Source: Streptomyces sp. NBC_01716 (lineage in GTDB: Bacteria; Actinomycetota; Actinomycetes; Streptomycetales; Streptomycetaceae). From it: DNA of 64,000 nucleotides. The DNA lies in contig NZ_CP109181.1 in NCBI RefSeq assembly GCF_036248275.1, forward strand, positions 1,116,001-1,180,000, written 5' to 3'. Made by a program: the position numbers and the translations under genes. Shown piece after piece: positions 58,482 to 64,000 of the stretch. The notes under the pieces were generated by a model that was not told the origin of the DNA, did no database searches, and was given only the letters and a program-made list of their open reading frames with translations. The number at the start of each line of letters is the position of its first letter. Positions within the stretch are counted from its first letter, which is position 1.

Positions 58482-59458
58482 ACGGCGGCCTCCCGGCGGA
58501 TGCGGACGCGCAGGTCGGTGAGACCGGTGCGGAGCTTCCGCAGCGGCGTCGGTGGCAGGCCGCGGGTGGCACCGCGGGCGTAGTGCCGCTCGACGTAGAA
58601 CTGGATGACGGAGACGACGCTGGTCAGGATCAGGTACCAGACGGTGACGACCAGCAGCAGCGGCACGATGTCGCCGGGGTAGGTCGAGCCCATGGTCTGC
58701 GCGGAACCGAACAGGTCCAGCAGGGAGACGTAGAAGACCAGCGAGGTGGCCTTGATCAGGCCGATGAGCTGGTTGACGTAGTTCGGGACGATCGAGCGCA
58801 GCGCCTGCGGAAAGACGATCTTCCGGAACTGGTAGGACTTCGGCAGGCCGAGCGCCGCGGACGCCTCGTGCTGGCCCTGGTCGACGGAGAGGATGCCGCC
58901 GCGGACGACCTCGGCCGCATAGGCGGCCTCGTTCAGGCTGAGACCGATGACGGCGACGACCATGTCGGTGGCGAGTCTCGACTCGTCGAAGGAGAAGAAG
59001 GCCGGACCGAAGGGAATGCCGACGCTCAACGTCTCGTACAGCGCACTGAAGTTGTAGAGGAGGATCAGCACAACGATGAGCGGGATGGAGCGCAGGGCCC
59101 AGACGTAGGTCCAGCTGACCGCGCGCAGCACCGGGCTCTTCGAGAGCCGGGCCAGGGCGAGCAGGATGCCGCCGAGCAGGCCCAGCACCGCGCTGTAGGC
59201 GGTGACTTCGAGGGTGATCAGCAGGCCGTCGAGGATGGTGGGGCGCAAGAACCAGTAGCTCCAGCGGTCCCACTGGTAGAAGGGGTTGGAGACCAGCCCG
59301 TGCGCGAACTGGGCGACCAGGACCAGCACGACCGCGGTGCCGATCCAGCGTCCTGGCCGCCGCAACGGCAGAACTCGCTGGGCGGTGAAGGCTTTCGACG
59401 GTTCGTCGTCGGTCGGCGCCTCGGGGAGGGTGACGCTGGCGCCAGGGGGTTCACTCAT
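58478..59458 (-). CDS. Polar amino-acid ABC transporter permease
   Basis: A 326-residue HisM/GlnP-type permease. After a polar N-terminus (~40 residues) come about six hydrophobic segments; the ATPase-contact loop is LSVDQGQHEASAALGLPKSY. First structural gene of the sulfur operon, 141 bp after the end of the leader peptide. A single permease gene implies a homodimer. Confidence 0.9.
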   Translation of the reverse strand: MSEPPGASVTLPEAPTDDEPSKAFTAQRVLPLRRPGRWIGTAVVLVLVAQFAHGLVSNPFYQWDRWSYWFLRPTILDGLLITLEVTAYSAVLGLLGGILLALARLSKSPVLRAVSWTYVWALRSIPLIVVLILLYNFSALYETLSVGIPFGPAFFSFDESRLATDMVVAVIGLSLNEAAYAAEVVRGGILSVDQGQHEASAALGLPKSYQFRKIVFPQALRSIVPNYVNQLIGLIKATSLVFYVSLLDLFGSAQTMGSTYPGDIVPLLLVVTVWYLILTSVVSVIQFYVERHYARGATRGLPPTPLRKLRTGLTDLRVRIRREAAV

Positions 59459-59552
59459 GGTGGGCTCCGGCTGGTTCGGACATCACGGACAGCGCGCCGG
59501 CATGCGGCGGCGGATGCCACGGCGAGGTACCAGGGGCAGGGAGGAGGACGGC

Positions 59553-59570
59553 ACACCGCGAGAGCGGTGT
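59553..59570 (-). other. Hairpin between leader peptide and permease
   Basis: ACACCGC (59553-59559) and GCGGTGT (59564-59570), a 7-bp stem with a GAGA/TCTC loop, 30 bp after the leader stop. Candidate attenuation element; no T-run. Confidence 0.35.
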
Positions 59571-59599
59571 TCGTCAGGGATTGAGGCTGCGGGGAGAGG

Positions 59600-59749
59600 T
59601 CAGCCCCGACAGCGGGCACGGCCCGATGCGGTACACAGCGCGCTGTTCACGCGGAGCAGATCGACGGCACGATCGGCGACGAGGATGTTCGGGTACGGCT
59701 GTACGCAGCCCTGCGGGCGGCGTGTCGCCGTCCTGGGAACTGCGTACAT
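59600..59749 (-). CDS. Sulfur-regulon leader peptide (49 codons)
   Basis: ATG 59749 opens a 49-residue peptide containing VADRAVDLLRVNSALC, a clear match to the conserved core (HVDLLRVxSALC) of actinobacterial leader peptides found before cysteine and methionine genes. Cysteines occur at residues 15, 39 and 47. It lies between the SAM riboswitch and the ABC-permease gene, so a second, translation-dependent sulfur sensor seems to follow the riboswitch. Confidence 0.65.
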   Translation of the reverse strand: MYAVPRTATRRPQGCVQPYPNILVADRAVDLLRVNSALCTASGRARCRG

Positions 59750-59770
59750 GGCGTCACCGTCACTGTCTCG

Positions 59771-59888
59771 GCCCTGTGGGCCTGGCGCTTACCGAAGTGT
59801 CATCCGGTCCGGTCGTCACCTGGGGCACCCCCTGCGGTGCGGGGGTTGCCGGTCAGCAAGCCAGGGCTTGTCGCTGACGCTCATGACC
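59771..59888 (-). ncRNA. S-adenosylmethionine riboswitch (SAM-I/SAM-IV superfamily)
   Basis: Reading the minus strand from 59888: GGTCATGAG, then the P2 arm GTCAGCG...AAGCC/GGCTT...CTGAC with its internal loop, then CCGGCAACC, a P3 stem of CCCCC/GGGGG, then GGTGCCCCAGGTGACGACC closing P1 (GGTC with GACC at 59814-59811). This order of conserved elements is that of SAM-I/SAM-IV aptamers, common in Streptomyces. It begins about six bases after the predicted transcription start. High SAM should turn down the downstream sulfur operon. The exact 3' limit is uncertain. Confidence 0.8.
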
Positions 59889-59900
59889 ATTCTGGGCCGT

Positions 59901-59930
59901 AGTTAAGACATCCGCCCGAACGAATGTCAA
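59901..59930 (-). promoter_or_regulatory. Promoter of the SAM-riboswitch sulfur operon
   Basis: Minus-strand TTGACA (59930-59925), 18 bp, TTAACT (59906-59901); predicted start near 59894, directly before the riboswitch. Confidence 0.65.
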
Positions 59931-59954
59931 CGCCGGTCCACCAGGTGGAACGGC

Positions 59955-60058
59955 TAGGGCGTGTTTGAGAAGTAGCGTCGTCCGCCCATCGGGCGGGGCC
60001 CACGGCGTCTGGTGCGTGCGATCGCAAGGCGGAGACGGGACTTCTCAAACACGCCCTA
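59955..60058. mobile_element. 104-bp MITE 2
   Basis: Perfect 19-bp terminal inverted repeats: TAGGGCGTGTTTGAGAAGT (59955-59973) and its complement at 60040-60058. The interior holds GCGTCTGGTGCG and ATCGCAAGGCG, shared with MITE 1, so both derive from related insertion sequences. No coding capacity. The right-end CTA is the TAG stop codon of the GST-like gene. Confidence 0.85.
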
Positions 60059-60919
60059 AGGGGCCGAGTGCGCCGCCCAGTCGAGTATCTGGACCGCCGC
60101 TCCGGCGGCCTCCAGGCCCTGGCAGCGCGCGTGGTGACGGCGTTCGATGCCGTCGAGGTCGAGGTGGCCGCCGAAGGCCGGGTGGGCGGCGAGCCGGCGG
60201 GCGTAGGCCCACAGGGTCGGATGGCCGGCGATGCGCCGGACGGCGGAGGCGTCCAGGTGGTTGCGGTGCACGGTGTCGAGTTGGACCAGCGCGACCCACA
60301 ACTCGACGTCGGCGGCGGTGATTTCGTCGCGGATCAGGCAGGTGCGCCCGAAGAGCCGGCGCTCCAGCGCGTCCAGGGTCTCCAGCAGCGTCCCAAGTGC
60401 TGTGTCGCGCTCCGCCTGCTCCCCACCGGCCGAACCGGCGCGCTGGGCGGCCTCCTCGATGCCCCGCGCGCACATCCGCTCCACGGCCTCGATCTCCGAT
60501 TCCGCGCCGCAGGGGTAGAGCGAGGGACCGCGGCCGCCGAAGCGGTGGGCGAGGTCGCGCATGATGTCCGGGGCGTGGGTGCTGACGATCCGTCCGGACC
60601 AGTCGTCGCTGAGCACCGGAGCGACGGCGGGGCCCGGGTACCGGTGGGCGCTGGCCTCGTAGAGCGGGCTCAGGGCCGAGTGGCCGCCATCGGGACAGTC
60701 GGGCACGGCGGGCAGTCGGGTCACCGGACAGACGGTGTCCAGGCCGAGCAGGCCGTGGGTGACGGCGATGCGCAGGCCGTCGGGACAGGTGGTCGACAGA
60801 TGCAGGCGGTAGCGGCCCGGAACGGCGTAGTGGCCGCTGCGCGCGTCCGGGCCGATCCGGCCCCGGAAGGCGGGCTCGGGTCGGAGGGACGGGCGGGCGG
60901 CCAGCGGTGTGACGGTCAT
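60056..60919 (-). CDS. Xi-class glutathione S-transferase-like protein
   Basis: A 287-residue GST-fold protein similar to S-glutathionyl-hydroquinone reductases: YRLHLSTTCPDGLRIAV is the thioredoxin-like start and LVQLDTVHRNHLDASAVRRI the C-terminal domain. The active-site motif is CPDG rather than CPWA, and Cys is retained. Actinomycetes use mycothiol, so the true thiol partner is open. ATG follows GGGGAG. The stop lies in the MITE 2 repeat, which may have trimmed the end. Divergent from the second LLM locus. Confidence 0.7.
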   Translation of the reverse strand: MTVTPLAARPSLRPEPAFRGRIGPDARSGHYAVPGRYRLHLSTTCPDGLRIAVTHGLLGLDTVCPVTRLPAVPDCPDGGHSALSPLYEASAHRYPGPAVAPVLSDDWSGRIVSTHAPDIMRDLAHRFGGRGPSLYPCGAESEIEAVERMCARGIEEAAQRAGSAGGEQAERDTALGTLLETLDALERRLFGRTCLIRDEITAADVELWVALVQLDTVHRNHLDASAVRRIAGHPTLWAYARRLAAHPAFGGHLDLDGIERRHHARCQGLEAAGAAVQILDWAAHSAP

Positions 60920-61313
60920 GACTCTCCCCGGGAGCGGGCGCGGACGTACGCGCGGCGGAAGCGATGTCGGGCTGGGGTCTGTTGCCGGATTCCCGTCGTC
61001 CGTGCGGAGGGCGGGCGCGGCGTTCCAGGGGACGCCGTGGGCGCAGGGCAGGCGGAGTTCAGCCCTTGGGGCTGATCGCGCTGCAGATACGGAGCAGATC
61101 GATGTGACGCCGGGAGGTCAGAAGAGGCGAACGGCTCACTCGGACGGTGACCGGATCAAGGCGCCTCATATTTCCCTACCTATTTACTAGGAATCTCCAG
61201 TGAGTGTCGGCCCCACCGACACCGGCGTCAAGAGGGCCGCCCCGCATCGCTGAACGCCCCGGCGGACGGCGGCCGGACAGCCGGTCGGCGGCGCCCATCC
61301 GCCGGGGTGGACC
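60920..61313. other. Non-coding region with A+T-rich palindrome
   Basis: No gene seen. A short A+T-rich island at 61166-61196 contains CCTATTTACTAGG (61179-61191), an inverted repeat of CCTA around five bases, which could be an operator or -10 region for the divergent GST-like gene or the LLM pair. Confidence 0.35.
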
Positions 61314-61344
61314 TTGACACTCACGGGGGCGGGCAACGTACGTT
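61314..61344 (+). promoter_or_regulatory. Probable promoter of the leader-LLM operon
   Basis: TTGACA (61314-61319) and TACGTT (61339-61344), spacing 19 bp, a little long; 35 bp before the leader-peptide start. Confidence 0.45.
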
Positions 61345-61378
61345 GAAAGGGAAAGTTCCTTCACGGGTGGAGGCTTTG

Positions 61379-61534
61379 ATGCACGTTCCGGGCGCGGCAT
61401 CGCGTGGTACGTGCACCAGGCCGTGTCTTCGAACTCCCGCCTGGCCTGCGGCGCCTGGCGCGCGGCTCATCACCCGGCGGCATGTCGACTACTGCCGTAC
61501 CTCCTCCGCCGTCTGTCCTTCCGTACACGTCTGA
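61379..61534 (+). CDS. Sulfur-regulon leader peptide (51 codons)
   Basis: ATG 61379 follows GGTGGAGG by five bases. The peptide ends with LITRRHVDYCRTSSAVCPSV, matching the (T/S)RRHVDLxRxSSAxC core of actinobacterial leader peptides for sulfur genes. Cys codons lie in the core. A GCCGGC/GCCGGC hairpin (61540-61557) begins six bases after its stop and the LLM gene starts 78 bp on, consistent with ribosome-mediated attenuation. Confidence 0.7.
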   Translation: MHVPGAASRGTCTRPCLRTPAWPAAPGARLITRRHVDYCRTSSAVCPSVHV

Positions 61535-61539
61535 TCACC

Positions 61540-61557
61540 GCCGGCCGTCCCGCCGGC
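61540..61557 (+). other. Hairpin after leader peptide
   Basis: GCCGGC (61540-61545) and GCCGGC (61552-61557) form a 6-bp stem immediately after the leader stop; candidate attenuator. Confidence 0.4.
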
Positions 61558-61612
61558 TGTCTCGTCGTGGCCCTGTGGCCGCGAGTCATCGTGTTTCCCG
61601 GAAGGAACCCCG

Positions 61613-62719
61613 TTGTCCGGTCCTGCCCTGCACCTCGCCGTCGAGATCGACGGCGACGGCGCCCATCCCGCGGCCTGGCGCCGCGCCGCCCACTCCCCCG
61701 GTCAGCTGCTCGCCCCTCGCCGCGTGGCCCGTGTCGCCGCCATCGCCGAGAACGCCGGGTTCACCCTGCTCACCCTGGACGACGGCGTGCTGCCGCCCGG
61801 CGCCGCACCGGATCCGGTGGGCCGTATCGGCGCGGTGGAGCGGGCGGCTTTCGTCGCGGCGTCCACGAGCACCATCGGAATCGCGCCCGTCGTCCCGGTG
61901 ACGTACGCCGAACCCTTCCATGTCTCCAGCCAGTTGGCGGCCCTGGACCACATCTCCGCCGGTCGCGCCGGGTGGGTGGTGACGGAGGAGGAACGTCCCG
62001 AGGCGGCCCGCGCCTGGGGGCGCCCACGGGTCGACGACGCCGGCGCGCGGACCCGGGAGTCCCGTGACGGGGTCGAGGTGGCCCGCGCCCTGTGGGACTC
62101 GTGGGAGGACGACGCGGTCATCCGGTCCGTGGCCACCGGCCGCTACCTCGACCGCGAACGGCTCCACTACATCGACTTCACCGGTGAGACCTATGCCGTC
62201 AAGGGCCCGGCGATCGTGCCGCGCCCGCCCCAGGGCCAGCTCGTCGTCCTGGGACGGCCCGACCGGGTTCCCTCCGCACAGCTCGACGTCGCCCTCGTCG
62301 AGGGGCGCGACCTGGCGTCGGTCGCCACGGCCGCTGCCGCCGCCGGTACGCCCCGCGTCCTCGCCGAGGTCGAGGTGGCGCTGGACACCCCGGGGGCCAC
62401 GGCCGCCGAGCGTGTCGCCGACCTGGAACGGCACACGGCCTGGAGCGACCGGGGAAGGCTGCGGCACATCGGCACCGCTGACCAACTCGTAGCTGTGCTG
62501 GTTGAGTTGAGCCGTCACGTCGACGGCGTACGACTGCATCCGCTGGTGCTGGACGAGGACCTGGCCGTCCTCTCCCGCCTCGTCCTGCCCGCCCTGTCCG
62601 GGCGACGCCTCGTCGCCCGTCCGCTGCCCGGCACGTCTCTGCGCTCGGCCCTGGGTCTGGAGCGCCCTGCCAATCGCTTCACGGCCGCGGCCGTGGCCAC
62701 CCAGGAGGACGCCCGATGA
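61613..62719 (+). CDS. LLM flavin monooxygenase
   Basis: A 368-residue LLM-class protein with a TTG start (GGAAGGA upstream). LHLAVEIDGDGAHPAAWRR, YAEPFHVSSQLAALDHISAG and ALWDSWEDDAVIRSVATGRY align in order with the protein encoded at 54462-55667, so it is its paralogue; it is shorter in the middle. Likely an FMNH2-dependent oxidation of a sulfur compound, under sulfur control through the upstream leader peptide. Overlaps the next gene by ATGA. Confidence 0.8.
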   Translation: MSGPALHLAVEIDGDGAHPAAWRRAAHSPGQLLAPRRVARVAAIAENAGFTLLTLDDGVLPPGAAPDPVGRIGAVERAAFVAASTSTIGIAPVVPVTYAEPFHVSSQLAALDHISAGRAGWVVTEEERPEAARAWGRPRVDDAGARTRESRDGVEVARALWDSWEDDAVIRSVATGRYLDRERLHYIDFTGETYAVKGPAIVPRPPQGQLVVLGRPDRVPSAQLDVALVEGRDLASVATAAAAAGTPRVLAEVEVALDTPGATAAERVADLERHTAWSDRGRLRHIGTADQLVAVLVELSRHVDGVRLHPLVLDEDLAVLSRLVLPALSGRRLVARPLPGTSLRSALGLERPANRFTAAAVATQEDAR

Positions 62720-64000
62720 CCCTCAGCGATCCCCTCGACGTACCCAGACCGCACGCCCAGCTCCACTTCGGAGTGTTCTTCCAGGGCGTCAACCACTGGA
62801 CCATCTGGTCCGCCCCCGACAGCGGCTCCCAGATCGACCCCGCCTCCTTCCGACAGGTCGCCAGGACCGCCGAACGCGGCCTGCTCGACGCGTTCTTCCT
62901 CGGCGAGGGCCTCCGGCTGCGCGAAGTCGACGGCAAGATCCACGATCTGGACGTGGCCGGACGACCGGACGCCATCACCCAGCTCGCGGCGCTGGCCGCG
63001 GTCACCCGCCGCATCGGTCTGGTCTCCACCTCCAACACCACCTTCAACGAACCCGCCGATCTGGCCCGCCGCCTGTCCGGCCTCGACCTCCTCTCCGAGG
63101 GCCGCGCCGGCTGGAACGTGGTGACCACGGACAACGCCTGGACCGGCGCCAACTTCCGGCGCGGCGGCTACCTCGACCACGCCGACCGCTACCGGCGCGC
63201 CGAGGAGTTCCTCTCCGTGGCCCGCGCGCTCTGGGACGGCTGGGAGGACGGAGCCGTCGCGCCGGAAGTCGGCGCGCCCGCCTGGTCGGCGCCCGGCGGC
63301 GTACACCAAGTGCGTCACAGGGGACCGCAGTTCGACGTCGACCTCGCCCCGACCCTGCCGCGCAGCGCCCAGGGCCACCCGGTCATCTTCCAGGCCGGGG
63401 ACTCCGGCGAGGGACGCGACTTCGCCGCCCGCAACGCCGACGTCATCTTCTCCGGGCACGGCAACGACTTCGACGACGCGCTGGCCTTCGCCGACGACAT
63501 CCGGCGCCGACTGCGGGCGGTCGGGCGGCCCGACGACGATCTGCGGATCCTGCCCGGCACCGAGATCATCCTCGGCGCCACGGAGGAGGAGGCCCAGGAG
63601 AAGAAGCGCTGGATCCGTCTCCAACAGGTCACCCCGGCCACGGCGTTGGGGATCGCCGGGCCGCTTTGGGGCATCGATCTCTCCGACCGCGACGCCGACG
63701 GGCCGCTGCCGAAGGAAGATCCGGTCGTCAGTGAGAACGACAGCTCCTTCGGTGCACGGCGCATCGCCGACCCGCGTGCGGTCGTGGCCGAGTGGCAGGC
63801 GAAGGCGGAGGCGTACGGCTGGTCGCTGCGCGAGACCGTCATCGCGCTCGGCCCACAACGCGGGCACGTCGGCACCCCGTCCGGCCTGGCGGACAAGTTC
63901 GCCCACTTCGTGCGGCACGGCGCGACCGACGGCTTCAACGTCACGCCCCACCTCATCCCCGACGGCCTCGACGACATCGTCGACCTGCTCGTCCCGGAAC
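62716..64000 (+). CDS. LLM flavin monooxygenase, NtaA/SnaA/DszA family (3' end outside window)
   Basis: At least 428 residues are visible; the gene continues past the window. LHFGVFFQGVNHWTIWSAPD, FFLGEGLRLREVDGKIHDLD, GRAGWNVVTTDNAWTGANFR and HPVIFQAGDSGEGRDFAARN parallel the protein at 53065-54441, making a second paralogue pair. The ATG overlaps the previous stop. Probable C-S or C-N bond monooxygenase; flavin comes from a separate reductase. Confidence 0.85.
   Translation, partial: MTLSDPLDVPRPHAQLHFGVFFQGVNHWTIWSAPDSGSQIDPASFRQVARTAERGLLDAFFLGEGLRLREVDGKIHDLDVAGRPDAITQLAALAAVTRRIGLVSTSNTTFNEPADLARRLSGLDLLSEGRAGWNVVTTDNAWTGANFRRGGYLDHADRYRRAEEFLSVARALWDGWEDGAVAPEVGAPAWSAPGGVHQVRHRGPQFDVDLAPTLPRSAQGHPVIFQAGDSGEGRDFAARNADVIFSGHGNDFDDALAFADDIRRRLRAVGRPDDDLRILPGTEIILGATEEEAQEKKRWIRLQQVTPATALGIAGPLWGIDLSDRDADGPLPKEDPVVSENDSSFGARRIADPRAVVAEWQAKAEAYGWSLRETVIALGPQRGHVGTPSGLADKFAHFVRHGATDGFNVTPHLIPDGLDDIVDLLVPE

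Noticed and set aside
59817..59883. A 22-codon minus-strand ORF starting MSVSDKPW upstream of the leader peptide
   Set aside because: It lies wholly inside the SAM aptamer and its ATG is the conserved AUGAG of the riboswitch, so translation is unlikely to be meaningful.

Overview
The window is about 70% G+C, with dense, often ATGA- or GTGA-overlapping genes, a mycothiol-type actinobacterial gene repertoire, Streptomyces-like MITEs, a SAM riboswitch and sulfur leader peptides. It is almost certainly chromosomal DNA of a Streptomyces or close relative. No rRNA, tRNA, CRISPR array, prophage or large biosynthetic cluster is visible. REGION 1 (1-9.8 kb): a truncated methyltransferase and a DUF1266 protein precede an XRE-cupin regulator. 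A five-gene operon for trans-4-hydroxy-L-proline breakdown follows (three-subunit D-hydroxyproline dehydrogenase, DapA-family deaminase, proline-racemase-family epimerase), with a secreted M6 metalloprotease appended. The regulator gene and the operon promoter carry the same 16-bp quasi-palindrome. REGION 2 (9.8-13.7 kb): miscellaneous metabolism, comprising an MBL-fold hydrolase, an RraA-like protein, a DUF5996 protein and a flavodoxin-fold protein. REGION 3 (13.7-47.3 kb): a 33-kb catabolic island of more than 30 genes. It holds an acyl-CoA ligase, an Ltp2-like thiolase with a DUF35 partner, MaoC and HTD2-type hydratases, SDRs, a PRISE-type enone reductase and two SnoaL-fold proteins. It also holds three crotonases lacking the usual catalytic glutamates, two CaiB-type CoA-transferases, an ADP-forming acyl-CoA synthetase and two acyl-CoA dehydrogenases. 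Two P450s, two ferredoxins and a ferredoxin reductase, a LIV-type ABC importer with its binding protein 20 kb away, and an MFS pump complete it. A MarR gene sits inside. Nearly every transcription unit starts next to a 14-bp motif of the form TTAGCCATGTGWAA, several times overlapping a recognisable promoter, so the island looks like one regulon. The substrate is not evident; a cyclic or branched carboxylic acid (terpenoid, steroid-fragment or aromatic-like) is the best guess. REGION 4 (47.3-51.8 kb): a Tat-exported GH95 glycosidase, a 192-bp MITE, and a divergent MarR / alpha-beta-hydrolase pair around an inverted repeat. REGION 5 (51.8-64 kb): sulfur salvage. A minus-strand operon (polar amino-acid ABC transporter, GNAT acetyltransferase, three LLM flavin monooxygenases, one 30-codon ORF) starts at a TTGACA promoter and passes through a SAM riboswitch and then a Cys-containing leader peptide. 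After a second MITE and a xi-class GST-like gene, a plus-strand pair of LLM monooxygenases lies behind a second leader peptide. The gene set resembles alkyl-cysteine / S-conjugate salvage known from Bacillus (yxe/ytm operons). The last gene runs off the window end.
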